Source: Ureibacillus massiliensis 4400831 = CIP 108448 = CCUG 49529 (lineage in GTDB: Bacteria > Bacillota > Bacilli > Bacillales_A > Planococcaceae). From it: 64,000 bases of DNA. The first letter of the stretch is position 1. Each line of letters starts with the position of its first letter. The stretch is from contig NZ_JPVQ01000006.1 in NCBI RefSeq assembly GCF_000772965.1, positions 1-64,000 on the forward strand, in the 5' to 3' direction. This document shows positions 8,162 to 18,556 of the stretch, piece by piece. A program made the translations under genes and the position numbers. Under the pieces are notes generated by a model that saw only the letters and a program-made list of their open reading frames with translations, had not been told where the DNA came from and did not search any database.

Positions 8162-8608
8162 TTACACTTCTTCACAATACTGTTCAAAGTTTGCCTGTAA
8201 ATTTGTTATAACTGACATTGGATCATGTCCTTCAATTTCATGACGCCCAATATCCGCTACCACTTTACCATCTTTTAATAATACAAATGATGGTGAAGAA
8301 GGGATATGATCTTCTCCAAAGAAATAACGAGCTGCGGCAGTTGCTTCTTTATCTTGTCCTGCAAATACTGTTACTAAATGATTTGGACGTTTATCATAAT
8401 GAATTGCGTTCACAGCTGCTGGACGAGCAATCCCTCCTGCACAGCCACATACAGAGTTAACCATTACTAATGTTGTGCCTGGACGTGCAAAAGCCTCTTC
8501 AACTTCCTCTGGTGTACGTAATTGTTCGTATCCAGCTGCTTCCATTTCAGAACGAGCAGTTCTTGTAATTTCTTGCATAAATAAATCGTAATCCATATTC
8601 ATATTCAT
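8162..8608 (-). CDS. brxB: Bacilliredoxin (BrxA/BrxB family)
   Basis: Thiol-disulfide protein of the UPF0403/YphP family that removes bacillithiol from oxidised proteins. The 148-residue product has the active-site CGC motif in NSVCGCAGG at about residues 53-57, within a thioredoxin-like fold. ATG 8608 is preceded by GGAG at nine bases. The position next to yqjA corresponds to yqiW (BrxB). A TTCAAG-17-TATGAT sequence in the gap after meaB could be its own promoter. Confidence 0.92.
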   Translation of the reverse strand: MNMNMDYDLFMQEITRTARSEMEAAGYEQLRTPEEVEEAFARPGTTLVMVNSVCGCAGGIARPAAVNAIHYDKRPNHLVTVFAGQDKEATAAARYFFGEDHIPSSPSFVLLKDGKVVADIGRHEIEGHDPMSVITNLQANFEQYCEEV

Positions 8609-8671
8609 TGTTTATCGCTCCTTTCATAACACATTTTATCATAGAAAGACAGGTTGATAACTTGAAAAGAC

Positions 8672-9778
8672 TTATTCTTTTGAAGGTTTTTCTTCTTCAT
8701 CAACAAACAATGTTTTTACACCTTGTGTAACAGTCATTTCTCCTTGAAGTATAGAATCTTCGAGCACTTTTATCAATTGTTGCCTAGTAGGATTATTATA
8801 AAAGCTTTCGATTAAATGATCCTTTATCATGGAATGGAACCAGTCTTTGGTTTGTTGGGAACGGCGATGCTCCCAGTAGGACGTACCTTTTACCGTTTTC
8901 TCAAAATTTGATATCATATCCCATGTTTCTTTTAAACCCTCATCTGTTACAGAAGAGACCGGAAGTGCCGTACTTAACCAGCCTGGTGTTGAAGGCTGTA
9001 AAAAATGGAGAATTTGTTTATATTCTCGAACGGTTTTTTTAGCACGGATAACATTATCACCATCACTTTTATGAACGATAATACCATCTGCTAGTTCCAT
9101 AATCCCCTTTTTCATACCCTGTAGCTCATCACCAGCACCAGTTAATACAAGTAATAAGAAAAAGTCGACCATTCCTCTTACAAAGGTTTCACTTTGACCA
9201 ACGCCTACAGTTTCGATAAGGATTACATCAAAACCTGCCGCTTCACAAAGCAGCATGGTTTCTCTTGTTTTTTTATGAACACCCCCTAAGGTACCGGCAC
9301 TTGGTGAAGGACGAACGAAGGCTCTTTCATTACGACTTAGCTTTTCCATCCTCGTTTTATCACCTAATATGCTGCCTCCAGAAAGGGAGGAACTTGGATC
9401 AATAGCTAGTACCGCAACTCTTTTTCCCATATTACATAGCATGGTCCCGAAGCTTTCAATAAATGTACTTTTCCCAGCACCAGGCACACCTGTAATTCCA
9501 ATTCGGATACTTTGACCTGTATGGGGTAGTAATTCCTGTAAAAGCTTTTGAGCTTGTTCTTTATGAGCACTTTTTGAGCTTTCGATTAATGTAATTGCAC
9601 GGGACAAAGAAGCACGATTTCCTGATTTTAATTCTTCAACTAATTTAGGAATATCAAGAGTATCTTCATTCTTTTTACGAAATCTCTTTGGAGATGTTTG
9701 TTTCATGCCATCGTGGCCACCTTTTACACCATCCATTACAAACAAAGCACTTTCTTCCATCCCTTTGTCCTTACTCAT
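8672..9778 (-). CDS. meaB: Methylmalonyl-CoA mutase-associated GTPase MeaB
   Basis: G3E-family GTPase chaperone that loads and protects adenosylcobalamin in methylmalonyl-CoA mutase. The 368-residue protein has Walker A GVPGAGKST near residue 100, the switch motif ETVGVGQSE and the base-recognition HKSDGD. The N-terminal 35 residues are charged and variable. Its ATG shares a base with the mutB stop (TAATG), indicating translational coupling. It was formerly annotated ArgK, but the context proves the mutase role. Confidence 0.95.
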   Translation of the reverse strand: MSKDKGMEESALFVMDGVKGGHDGMKQTSPKRFRKKNEDTLDIPKLVEELKSGNRASLSRAITLIESSKSAHKEQAQKLLQELLPHTGQSIRIGITGVPGAGKSTFIESFGTMLCNMGKRVAVLAIDPSSSLSGGSILGDKTRMEKLSRNERAFVRPSPSAGTLGGVHKKTRETMLLCEAAGFDVILIETVGVGQSETFVRGMVDFFLLLVLTGAGDELQGMKKGIMELADGIIVHKSDGDNVIRAKKTVREYKQILHFLQPSTPGWLSTALPVSSVTDEGLKETWDMISNFEKTVKGTSYWEHRRSQQTKDWFHSMIKDHLIESFYNNPTRQQLIKVLEDSILQGEMTVTQGVKTLFVDEEEKPSKE

Positions 9779-11925
9779 TATTCAGACACTTCCTCATAGC
9801 CTAAACGTTTATATATTTCTTCAATAATCTTTATTGCTGAAACAGGGATGACAGTACCCGGACCAAATATTGCGACCGCGCCTGCGTTATATAAGAACTC
9901 ATAATCTTGAGCAGGAATTACCCCACCTACTATGACAATAATATCTTCTCGCTCTAATTTTTTAAGTTCTTCGATAAGTTCAGGTACTAAAGTTTTATGA
10001 CCAGCAGCAAGTGATGATACACCGATACAATGAACATCATTTTCAACCGCCATTTGAGCCGCCTCTTCAGGTGTCATAAATAATGGTGAGATATCCACAT
10101 CGAAACCTAAATCAGCATAACCTGTAGCCACAACCTTCGCACCTCGATCGTGTCCATCCTGACCCATTTTAGCAACTAAAATACGCGGACGACGACCTTC
10201 GTTTTCTAGAAACTCTTCAGACATTTGCTTCACTTCTGAAATAAGTTCCGCATCTGAAAAATTAGAAGAATAAACACCTGAAACAGATCGAATAATTGCC
10301 TTATGGCGGCCAGATACTTTTTCAATGGCGTCTGAAATTTCACCTAAAGATGCTCTAGCTCTTGCTGCATCGACTGCGGCAGCAAGTAAATTTCCCTCTC
10401 CTGTTTCAGCCACATGAGTTAAATGATTTAAAAGTCTTTGTACTTCTTCTTCATTTCGTTCACTTTTCATTTTATTCAATCTTTCAATTTGTTTTTGACG
10501 TACGATAGTATTATCAATATTTAAAATATCAATCGGTTCCTCTTCTTCAAGACGATATTTATTGACACCAATAATGATTTCTGATTTTGAATCAATCTTC
10601 GCCTGACGTTTTGCTGCGGACTCTTCAACTTTCATTTTTGGAAGTCCTGTTTCAATAGCCTTTGCCATACCACCTAGATTTTCGATTTCCTCAATTAATT
10701 CCCATGCCTTTTCTGTTAACTCTTCTGTTAACTTTTCAACATAGTATGAACCACCCCATGGATCAATCACTTTTGTCATACCCGTTTCTTCTTGTAGGAA
10801 CAATTGAGTATTACGTGCAATTCTTGCAGAGAAGTCTGTTGGTAATGCAATTGCTTCATCTAATGCGTTCGTATGAAGGGATTGTGTATGACCCATTGCG
10901 GCTGCATTTGCTTCTACTAGTGTACGTGTGACATTATTAAATGGATCTTGCTCAGTTAGAGACCATCCAGATGTTTGTGAATGGGTTCTTAAAGCAAGAG
11001 ATTTTGGATTTTTTGGGTTAAATGTACTCATCATTTGAGCCCAAATTCGGCGAGCTGCACGCATTTTTGCGACTTCCATATAGTAATTCATGCCAATTCC
11101 CCAGAAGAAAGAGAGACGCGGTGCAAATGAATCAATATCAATACCAGCTTTTAGTCCTGTCCGAACATACTCTAACCCGTCTGCCAAAGTATATGCTAGT
11201 TCGATATCTGCAGTGGCCCCTGCTTCTTGTATGTGATAGCCCGAAATAGAGATAGAGTTAAATTTCGGCATAAATTTGCTTGTATACTCGAATATATCAG
11301 CAATGATTTTCATCGACATTGCTGGTGGATAAATGTACGTATTACGAACCATATATTCCTTTAAAATGTCATTTTGAATTGTTCCAGCAAGTTTTTCAGG
11401 TGGTACGCCTTGCTCTTTTGCAGCAATAATATAGAAAGCCATAATCGGTAATACAGCACCATTCATCGTCATTGAAACGGACATTTGATCTAATGGAATG
11501 CCATCAAATAATATTTTCATATCCTCAATTGAATCAATGGCAACCCCTGCTTTACCCACATCCCCTTTAACACGAGGATGATCCGAATCGTAGCCTCGGT
11601 GTGTTGCTAAGTCAAAGGCAACGGACAACCCTTTTTGTCCCATTGCTAAATTTCGACGGTAAAATGCATTCGACTCCTCAGCAGTTGAAAAACCTGCATA
11701 TTGTCGTACTGTCCAAGGTCTTGCAACATACATGGTTGGATATGGACCACGTGTATTTGGTGCAATACCCGCAACATCATTTAAATGCTCGGCATTTTCG
11801 ATATTTTCTTTTGAATAAAATTCTTTCACTTCAATTCCTTCATTAGTCATAAAAGAATTGACGGGCTGTAATTTTTCATCAATTAGCACTTTTTCTAAAT
11901 CAACGGATTTGAAATTAGGAATCAT
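9778..11925 (-). CDS. mutB: Methylmalonyl-CoA mutase large subunit
   Basis: Adenosylcobalamin-dependent mutase converting (R)-methylmalonyl-CoA to succinyl-CoA. The 715-residue protein has an N-terminal TIM barrel (about 1-560, including TRGPYPTMY and the HTHAL-type LHTNALDEA region) and a C-terminal cobalamin domain with [11 protein letters not shown], whose histidine ligates cobalt. It overlaps mutA by four bases (ATGA) and meaB by one. With mutA it forms the bacterial heterodimer. It feeds propionyl units from isoleucine, valine and odd-chain acids into the TCA cycle. Confidence 0.96.
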   Translation of the reverse strand: MIPNFKSVDLEKVLIDEKLQPVNSFMTNEGIEVKEFYSKENIENAEHLNDVAGIAPNTRGPYPTMYVARPWTVRQYAGFSTAEESNAFYRRNLAMGQKGLSVAFDLATHRGYDSDHPRVKGDVGKAGVAIDSIEDMKILFDGIPLDQMSVSMTMNGAVLPIMAFYIIAAKEQGVPPEKLAGTIQNDILKEYMVRNTYIYPPAMSMKIIADIFEYTSKFMPKFNSISISGYHIQEAGATADIELAYTLADGLEYVRTGLKAGIDIDSFAPRLSFFWGIGMNYYMEVAKMRAARRIWAQMMSTFNPKNPKSLALRTHSQTSGWSLTEQDPFNNVTRTLVEANAAAMGHTQSLHTNALDEAIALPTDFSARIARNTQLFLQEETGMTKVIDPWGGSYYVEKLTEELTEKAWELIEEIENLGGMAKAIETGLPKMKVEESAAKRQAKIDSKSEIIIGVNKYRLEEEEPIDILNIDNTIVRQKQIERLNKMKSERNEEEVQRLLNHLTHVAETGEGNLLAAAVDAARARASLGEISDAIEKVSGRHKAIIRSVSGVYSSNFSDAELISEVKQMSEEFLENEGRRPRILVAKMGQDGHDRGAKVVATGYADLGFDVDISPLFMTPEEAAQMAVENDVHCIGVSSLAAGHKTLVPELIEELKKLEREDIIVIVGGVIPAQDYEFLYNAGAVAIFGPGTVIPVSAIKIIEEIYKRLGYEEVSE

Positions 11926-13625
11926 TGTTGCTCCCCCTTTAAACGTTCAGCAATTGCGTTAAGCTTTTCAACAAGATTTTGTCCGGCAAAAACGAAACCA
12001 TTTAAGCCCTTTTCCACCCATTCCTTTTCCTCTTCTTTAAATCTACCTGCTACATCAATAATCAACTCTTTACGCTTATTTTCAAGTATGCTTGGTAAAA
12101 TCGTTTTTGTATCCTCATCAGTAGCTACGAAAACGATATATTGACTATCCGTCTTATTTATCCAATTCAATAAATCAGCTATTGAATCAATTTCGCCTGA
12201 TTGATTAGCTACAATTCCTGCAGTAGCAAAATAACCCGATACAAAATCAGCTCTTGGCTTAAAGTTTTTCAATTTACCGTAAGTAAGGATTGAAATTTTT
12301 GGTTGTAAATTTTTATAAAGTAAACGCAACTCCTCAAAAGGTGTCGATAAACGCTTAACATCAACAAATAAAGGGTTAGTTTCTACATTGAAATCATCTT
12401 CAGGATTTGCATAAATATTTGTACCGATTAAAGAATGCTTACGAGCTTCAATTGATTTTAATCTTGCAGTCGTTACTTCCTCTAATATCCTTTGAAGCTT
12501 GCCAGATTCTTCATAAGCATCAATTCCACCAGCATCTTCAATCTCTAAGAACAAAGACCACGCCTTTTCTACATACTCAGCCGTTAAGCATTCGATAAAG
12601 TAAGATCCCCCCGAAGGATCAAGTACTGATGCAGCATGAGATTCTTCCTTTAAAACTAAAATTACATTTCTTGCAATTCTGATTGATTTGTCTGTTGGTT
12701 TTACTAAAACGTCATGCGGGTGTACTGTAAATACATCTGCGCCACCTATTAATGCTGACAATGCTTCATTGCCCGCGCGTAATAAATTCACATACTCATC
12801 TAATTTAGAGAAGCTTCTCAAAGACGTTTCAGCAACTATCGGCACTGCGATATTCGATTCAGCATTGTACGCCTTTGTAAACGCTTTCCACAATATTTTA
12901 AAAGCACGTAGCTTCGCAATTTCAGAGAAGAATTGTGTATCTACCGCAAAATTTACATAAAATTTATTTACAAATTCAGCAAAGTTATTTTCGTTATTTG
13001 CAAATTTGGCAGCTAGCGCTAATGATAGTGCTAATTCCTGTACAACATTTGCACCTTCATAATGATACGGAAGTGTATTAGCAGAGATTGTACGAACATT
13101 CGGATAATTGTCTATTTTTATCGGTTCTTTAGAAAGAATATATCCCGAAACTTGTTTCCTTGAGGATGGTTCTATTTGTTCGAATACTGTCAAAATAACA
13201 TCATTTTTATCCTGTAAAACTAGTTTAAAAGGATTGTTTTCTAAGATAGAAGCAAGTCGACTAATATTTGTTTCATCCCAATCAAAAAGTACTCGACTAT
13301 CAATTGTAAGAATTTGGTTACCTCGCTCTAAACTGTCTTCAATATTTTTAAAAAATTGTTCAGCCGTTTCACCAAATATTTGTTGGGCAGATGAAAAATC
13401 TTTTGTTGCCTTTAAAGAGCGTATAGTTGAAATTTGTTTTTCTAATTGATCCCCCAACTTTTCAATAACTGTTTGTTGTGTATATAAAGGTTCTAATGTA
13501 ATACCATCAGTTGTTGGTGTAAAAAGTGTTTCAAACGGTTTCCCCTTAAGTGCTTTAATCGCTTCTTCCTTCCACTGTTCATAGCTCACATTGTTAAATT
13601 GAATATGTTTCATATTATTTGTCAT
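11922..13625 (-). CDS. mutA: Methylmalonyl-CoA mutase small subunit
   Basis: Non-catalytic partner of MutB, 567 residues, homologous to the barrel of the large subunit ([14 protein letters not shown] matches [14 protein letters not shown] in MutB). It lacks the DxHxxG cobalamin motif, as expected for small subunits. First gene of mutA-mutB-meaB. The ribosome-binding site AGGGGGAAG lies unusually far (about 17 bases) from ATG 13625; a second in-frame ATG at 13613 is even farther, so the annotated start is kept with some doubt. The 117-base gap to bkdB holds the bkd terminator and presumably the mut promoter. Confidence 0.93.
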   Translation of the reverse strand: MTNNMKHIQFNNVSYEQWKEEAIKALKGKPFETLFTPTTDGITLEPLYTQQTVIEKLGDQLEKQISTIRSLKATKDFSSAQQIFGETAEQFFKNIEDSLERGNQILTIDSRVLFDWDETNISRLASILENNPFKLVLQDKNDVILTVFEQIEPSSRKQVSGYILSKEPIKIDNYPNVRTISANTLPYHYEGANVVQELALSLALAAKFANNENNFAEFVNKFYVNFAVDTQFFSEIAKLRAFKILWKAFTKAYNAESNIAVPIVAETSLRSFSKLDEYVNLLRAGNEALSALIGGADVFTVHPHDVLVKPTDKSIRIARNVILVLKEESHAASVLDPSGGSYFIECLTAEYVEKAWSLFLEIEDAGGIDAYEESGKLQRILEEVTTARLKSIEARKHSLIGTNIYANPEDDFNVETNPLFVDVKRLSTPFEELRLLYKNLQPKISILTYGKLKNFKPRADFVSGYFATAGIVANQSGEIDSIADLLNWINKTDSQYIVFVATDEDTKTILPSILENKRKELIIDVAGRFKEEEKEWVEKGLNGFVFAGQNLVEKLNAIAERLKGEQQ

Positions 13626-13709
13626 ACATTCGCCTAACAGCTTCCCCCTTTAATGATACTTACCCATATTTTACATTAGAATAACTTTCCATGAAAGAAG
13701 AATAATTAA

Positions 13710-13735
13710 AGGAAGCCCTCTTTTGAAGGCTTCCT
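13710..13735 (-). terminator. Terminator of the bkd operon
   Basis: Stem AGGAAGCC / GGCTTCCT with a 10-base loop, followed on the minus strand by TTTAATTATT. It lies just after bkdB. Confidence 0.75.
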
Positions 13736-13742
13736 CATTTTT

Positions 13743-15029
13743 CTAGTATACTGACATCTGTTCTTTTTCTGCATTTTCGAGAATATTTTTCACTCTATTT
13801 AGAAATTTCCCACAAATCAATCCGTCAAGAATTCTATGATCTATTGATAAACATAAATTCACCATATCCCGTGCCGCGAACATGCCACCGTTCATAATGA
13901 CAGGTCTTTTTACAATAGACTCGACTTGAAGGATAGCGGCTTGAGGATAGTTTATAATTCCCATAGATTGTACAGAACCAAATGATCCCGTATTGTTTAC
14001 AGTGAAAGTACCACCTTCCACATGTTCAGCACGTAATTTCCCTGAACGTACAATCGTCGATAATTCATAAATTTCTTTAGCAATACCTTTAATGGATTTA
14101 TCATCCGCATTTTTAATCACCGGAACAAATAACGAATCCTCAGTGGCTACAGCGATGGAAATATGAATATCCTTTTTCTGAATAATTTTATCTCCTGCCC
14201 AAACCGAATTCATCATAGGGAATTCTTTAAGCGCAGTTGCTACAGCTTTTATAAAAAATGCGAAGTACGTAAGGTTGAATCCTTCTTTTGCTTTGAATTC
14301 ATTTTTTATTTTATCTCGATATTGAACAAGATCCGTCACATCTGCTTCTACCATCATCCATGCATGTGGAATTTCATGTTTACTTCTAACCATATTATTG
14401 GCAATTGCACGGCGAATTGAGGAAACTGGAATTTCAATATCATTTGCATTAGATTTTATAGACTGGTGAACTGTTGTTAAAGGCATTTCCTCGTTTAATA
14501 CATTGGATTGTTTGATCGCTGGTTCTCGGTTTTCATCATTACCGATTACATAGTCATTTAAGTTGCCTGTTTCTACAATTTTCATAATATCTTTTCTCGT
14601 AATTCGTCCATCTAGACCCGTACCAACGATTTTTTCTAAATTAATCTGATATTCATTGGCAAGCTTTAATACTGCTGGTGAAAAACGCGCTTTATTTGAA
14701 TTATGTTGAGTTGGTGAAAATTCGTTTTTGTTAATCTTTTTTGCTGGTGCTTTTTCAATAGAATCTTTCTTCTCAGAAGGCTTTTCACCTTCAACTAACA
14801 TCGTACAAACAACCGTTCCAACAGATAACGTTTCACCTTCAATTGCAATTAATTCGTGAATAATACCTGTAAATGATGAAGGAATCTCGGCATTTACTTT
14901 ATCAGTAACAACTTCAGCAATTGGATCGTATTTATTCACTAAATCTCCTGGTTTTACAAGCCATTTTTCAATTGTACCTTCTGTTACACTTTCCCCTAAT
15001 TGAGGCATTAAAATATTTTCAATGGTCAT
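13743..15029 (-). CDS. bkdB: Branched-chain 2-oxoacid dehydrogenase E2 (lipoamide acyltransferase)
   Basis: Core of the BKD complex; it moves branched acyl groups from E1 to CoA. The 428 residues hold a lipoyl domain with the lipoylated lysine K44 in VVTDKVNAE, a peripheral-subunit-binding domain around 113-152 (ARFSPAVLKLA...GRITRKD), then the catalytic domain with SIDHRILDG near the C terminus (His about 398, Asp about 402). GGAGGTG sits 6 bases before the ATG. Last gene of bcd-lpdV-bkdAA-bkdAB-bkdB. Lipoate could be supplied through LipM at 50 kb. Confidence 0.95.
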   Translation of the reverse strand: MTIENILMPQLGESVTEGTIEKWLVKPGDLVNKYDPIAEVVTDKVNAEIPSSFTGIIHELIAIEGETLSVGTVVCTMLVEGEKPSEKKDSIEKAPAKKINKNEFSPTQHNSNKARFSPAVLKLANEYQINLEKIVGTGLDGRITRKDIMKIVETGNLNDYVIGNDENREPAIKQSNVLNEEMPLTTVHQSIKSNANDIEIPVSSIRRAIANNMVRSKHEIPHAWMMVEADVTDLVQYRDKIKNEFKAKEGFNLTYFAFFIKAVATALKEFPMMNSVWAGDKIIQKKDIHISIAVATEDSLFVPVIKNADDKSIKGIAKEIYELSTIVRSGKLRAEHVEGGTFTVNNTGSFGSVQSMGIINYPQAAILQVESIVKRPVIMNGGMFAARDMVNLCLSIDHRILDGLICGKFLNRVKNILENAEKEQMSVY

Positions 15030-15042
15030 CTTCTCACCTCCA

Positions 15043-16026
15043 CTAAAAAGCTGCTAGTTCTCGCATTGCTTGCTCGATTTTTTCTGGATTGATCATAAAA
15101 TACTTTTCCATTGTTGGAGAATAAGGCATTGCTGGTATATCCGGTCCAGCTAATCGTTTAATCGGAGCGTCTAGCTCAAATAAACACTCTTCTGCAATAA
15201 TGGCAGACACTTCACTCATAATACTACCTTCTTTATTATCCTCTGTGATTAATAGTACTTTTCCTGTTTTACTAGCAGCTTCAACAATTTTCTCTTTATC
15301 TAAAGGATAAATCGTTCTTAAATCTACTATGTGGGTTTGAATTCCGTCCATCGCAAGTCTCTCAGCTGCTTGCATTGCATAATGAACAGCTAATCCATAA
15401 GTAATAACTGTAATATCTTCACCTTCGCGTTTAACGTCTGCTTTACCAATTGGAATCGTATAATCCTCTGTCGGTACTTCACCTTTTATTAAACGGTATG
15501 CCTTTTTATGCTCGAAAAATAATACAGGATCTTCATCTCTTATTGCTGCTTTTAACAAGCCCTTTGCCTCATAAGGTGTAGATGGGATAACGATTTTCAA
15601 ACCAGGTGTATTTGCAAAAAGAGCTTCAACTGATTGGGAATGATACAATGCACCGTGAATGCCACCACCAAAAGGCGCTCTTACAACGAGTGGACAGTCC
15701 CAATCATTATTAGAGCGATATCTAATTTTTGCTGCCTCAGATACGATTTGGTTTACAGCAGGCATGATAAAATCCGCAAATTGTATTTCTGCAATTGGCC
15801 GCATTCCGACCATAGCAGCACCTATTGCTACACCTGCAATAGCACTTTCAGCTAATGGGGTATCCAAAACACGATATTCTCCAAATTGGTCATATAAACC
15901 AGCAGTCGCCTTAAATACGCCACCTTTTTTCCCAACATCTTCCCCTAATATAAATACCCGTTCATCTCTTTCCATTTCTTCTTTCATTGCGAGGTTAATC
16001 GCTTCAATAAAGGACATTACCGCCAT
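15043..16026 (-). CDS. bkdAB: Branched-chain 2-oxoacid dehydrogenase E1 beta subunit
   Basis: Beta half of the thiamine-diphosphate E1 decarboxylase. The 327 residues closely follow B. subtilis BkdAB: GEDVGKKGGVFKAT, DTPLAESAIAG, then FADFIMPAVNQ and the transketolase C-domain. The first ATG overlaps the bkdAA stop; a second in-frame ATG three codons later is also usable. Translational coupling with bkdAA fits equal subunit production. Confidence 0.96.
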   Translation of the reverse strand: MAVMSFIEAINLAMKEEMERDERVFILGEDVGKKGGVFKATAGLYDQFGEYRVLDTPLAESAIAGVAIGAAMVGMRPIAEIQFADFIMPAVNQIVSEAAKIRYRSNNDWDCPLVVRAPFGGGIHGALYHSQSVEALFANTPGLKIVIPSTPYEAKGLLKAAIRDEDPVLFFEHKKAYRLIKGEVPTEDYTIPIGKADVKREGEDITVITYGLAVHYAMQAAERLAMDGIQTHIVDLRTIYPLDKEKIVEAASKTGKVLLITEDNKEGSIMSEVSAIIAEECLFELDAPIKRLAGPDIPAMPYSPTMEKYFMINPEKIEQAMRELAAF

Positions 16027-17036
16027 TATTCATCCGCTCCTTCCGCATAGACATATTTCAATGCATGCTCTGGCGATGAATATGGTGCTGCCTCTGCATA
16101 ATCTGTCGCTTCATTTACAATAGCCATCACACGGGAATTAATTTCTTTTAACTGTTCAGCATTGGCTACGCCTGTTTCGTTTAAGTAATTTTCAAATAGT
16201 AAAATTGGGTCTTCAGCTTTACCTTGGGCAATATCATCTGCTGTACGATATTGGCGATCGTCATCATCTGAGGAATGCGCTGTTAAGCGATAGGTTACTG
16301 CCTCAATTAAAGTGGGCCCTTCACCATTTCTCGCTCGATCTGCCGCTTCTTTTACCACTTTGTAAACCTCTAATGGGTTTTTTCCATCTACCGTAATACC
16401 TGGCATACCATAACCAATTGCACGATCTGAAACCTTTGCACAACCTAATTGCTTCTCTACTGGAACACTAATGGCGTATTGATTGTTCTCAACCATAATA
16501 ATCATTGGAAGCTTGTGAACTCCAGCGAAATTAGCACCCTCATGGAAATCTCCCTGATTTGTTGAACCTTCTCCTAAAGTTACAAGTGAAATATGATTCT
16601 CATTTCGCATTTTAGCTGCAAGGGCAACACCAACCGCATGCGGTACCTGCGTTGCAACTGGGGATGATCCTGTTAAAATACGATTTTTCTTTTGTCCAAA
16701 ATGACCTGGCATTTGTCGACCACCTGAATTTGGATCTTCCGCCTTGGCAAAGGCAGATAGCATTAAATCCTTTGCGGTCATACCAAAATGTAATACTACT
16801 CCCATATCTCGATAATAAGGTGCAATATAATCCTTTGTTCGATCTAATGCGAATGCTGCACCAACCTGGGCTGCTTCTTGACCTTGACAAGAAATAACGA
16901 AGGCAATTTTCCCCGACCGATTTAATAACCACATTCGTTCATCTATTCGTCTTGCCATTAACATCGTTTCATACATTTGTAAAACGTCTTCATCTTTTAA
17001 TCCTAATTCTGAGTGATGTAGTCTCACTTCTTCCAT
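16026..17036 (-). CDS. bkdAA: Branched-chain 2-oxoacid dehydrogenase E1 alpha subunit
   Basis: Thiamine-diphosphate subunit that decarboxylates the 2-oxoacids of valine, leucine and isoleucine. The 336-residue protein shows the ThDP motif beginning GEGSTNQGDFHEG and ending ENNQYAIS, and the phosphorylation-loop-like AHSSDDDDR typical of E1 alpha chains. It ends one base into bkdAB. In Bacillus this complex also provides primers for branched-chain fatty acids. Confidence 0.96.
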   Translation of the reverse strand: MEEVRLHHSELGLKDEDVLQMYETMLMARRIDERMWLLNRSGKIAFVISCQGQEAAQVGAAFALDRTKDYIAPYYRDMGVVLHFGMTAKDLMLSAFAKAEDPNSGGRQMPGHFGQKKNRILTGSSPVATQVPHAVGVALAAKMRNENHISLVTLGEGSTNQGDFHEGANFAGVHKLPMIIMVENNQYAISVPVEKQLGCAKVSDRAIGYGMPGITVDGKNPLEVYKVVKEAADRARNGEGPTLIEAVTYRLTAHSSDDDDRQYRTADDIAQGKAEDPILLFENYLNETGVANAEQLKEINSRVMAIVNEATDYAEAAPYSSPEHALKYVYAEGADE

Positions 17037-17079
17037 ACACTACACATCCCCTTCCATATATAATGGTAGCCCCACTTAT

Positions 17080-18501
17080 TTAAAAATGCAGCGCCTTACC
17101 ATCTACTGCTAAAGCTGCTTCACCAATTACTTCACTTAATGATGGATGTGGATGAATCGTTTCTCCAATCTCCCAAGGCGTCGCATCAAGTAACATTGCT
17201 AACGCAGCTTCAGAAATCATATCAGACACATGAGGACCTATCATATGAATACCTAAAATATCATTTGTTGATTCGTCTGCAATGATTTTGACAAACCCAT
17301 CTGACTCACCATAGACTAATGCTTTTCCGATGGCTTTAAATGGGAATTTCCCTATTTTTAATGTGAACCCTTGTTCTTTAGCTTTTTCTTCAGTCAACCC
17401 AACACTCGCTATTTCAGGGTGGGAATAGACACATCTTGCTATATTTTGATAATTAATCGATTTCCTTGTTCCTTCTGCAATATGTTCAACTGCAGCAATA
17501 CCCTCAGATGACGCCACATGGGCTAATTGCATTCCACCAATGACATCTCCAATTGCGTATATATGCTTTTCCTTTGTTTGATAAACTTCATTCACTTTAA
17601 TAAAGCTAGAATCTAATTCTATTTCTGTATTTTCTATTCCAATATCTTTTGTATTGCCTATCCGTCCTACGGAAATGAACATTTTATCGGCCTCAAATAC
17701 TTCTTCGACACCATTTACTGATACAGTAGCTATTACGCCTTCATCTGTTATTTCAAGTTTTTCCTCTAACAATTGTGCGCTTGTAATAATCTGTATTCCA
17801 CGTTTTTTTAATGCTTTTTCCATTTCTTTTGAAATATCAGCATCTTCACTCGGTAAAATTCGATCGCTATACTCAATCACCTTAATGTCAACGCCAAAAT
17901 CCGCAAGCATAGATGCCCATTCAATTCCGATCACACCTCCACCGATGATCATCATTGATCTAGGTAGTTCATCCATTTGTAATGCATGATCAGAATTTAG
18001 TATTTTTACGCCATCAGGTTCAATTTTTTTTAAATTTCTTGGTGAGGAGCCAGTAGCGATGATAATATTTTTTGGAATAAGCATTTCATTTTCTTCATCA
18101 TTGTTTTCTACTGAAATCGTTCCCGCCATTGGTGAAAAAATAGACGGGCCAAGAATCCTACCTTTTCCATAATACACATCGATTTTACCTTTTTTGATAA
18201 GGCTTTTCACACCAGTGTGAAGCTGTTCTACGATGTTCTCTTTTCGTTTTTGAATAGCAGGATAATTCAATTGTATTTCAGTTGTATCAATTCCATATTC
18301 ACTGGCAGATTTTGTTTGTCTATAAACCTCCGCGCTTCTTAACAAAGCTTTGCTTGGAATACACCCTTTATGAAGACATGTACCTCCGAGCTTTTCTTGT
18401 TCAACAATTGCCGTGGATAAGCCTAGTTGACTAGCTCGTATAGCTGCAACATAGCCACCTGTTCCACCGCCTAATATCACTAAATCATATTCACGTGACA
18501 T
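17080..18501 (-). CDS. lpdV: Dihydrolipoyl dehydrogenase E3 of the BKD complex
   Basis: Flavoprotein that reoxidises dihydrolipoamide with NAD+. The 473-residue form has an FAD motif GGGTGGYVAA, redox disulfide C42/C47 in GGTCLHKGCIPSK, an NAD-binding GGGVIGIE and the catalytic His452/Glu457 in HPHPSLSE. The open frame extends 16 codons upstream, but ATG 18501 has AAGGGGG six bases before it and gives the family N terminus MSREYDLVILGGG. It follows bcd directly; the buk gene found between them in B. subtilis is absent. Confidence 0.95.
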   Translation of the reverse strand: MSREYDLVILGGGTGGYVAAIRASQLGLSTAIVEQEKLGGTCLHKGCIPSKALLRSAEVYRQTKSASEYGIDTTEIQLNYPAIQKRKENIVEQLHTGVKSLIKKGKIDVYYGKGRILGPSIFSPMAGTISVENNDEENEMLIPKNIIIATGSSPRNLKKIEPDGVKILNSDHALQMDELPRSMMIIGGGVIGIEWASMLADFGVDIKVIEYSDRILPSEDADISKEMEKALKKRGIQIITSAQLLEEKLEITDEGVIATVSVNGVEEVFEADKMFISVGRIGNTKDIGIENTEIELDSSFIKVNEVYQTKEKHIYAIGDVIGGMQLAHVASSEGIAAVEHIAEGTRKSINYQNIARCVYSHPEIASVGLTEEKAKEQGFTLKIGKFPFKAIGKALVYGESDGFVKIIADESTNDILGIHMIGPHVSDMISEAALAMLLDATPWEIGETIHPHPSLSEVIGEAALAVDGKALHF

Positions 18502-18556
18502 CGAAATCCCCCTTGCAAAGGGAACTGATGATTTCTCAAAAGTTCCCACAAATTAT

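Noticed and set aside
15659-16123. 154-codon plus-strand ORF
   Set aside because: Antisense to the clearly real bkdAB/bkdAA genes.
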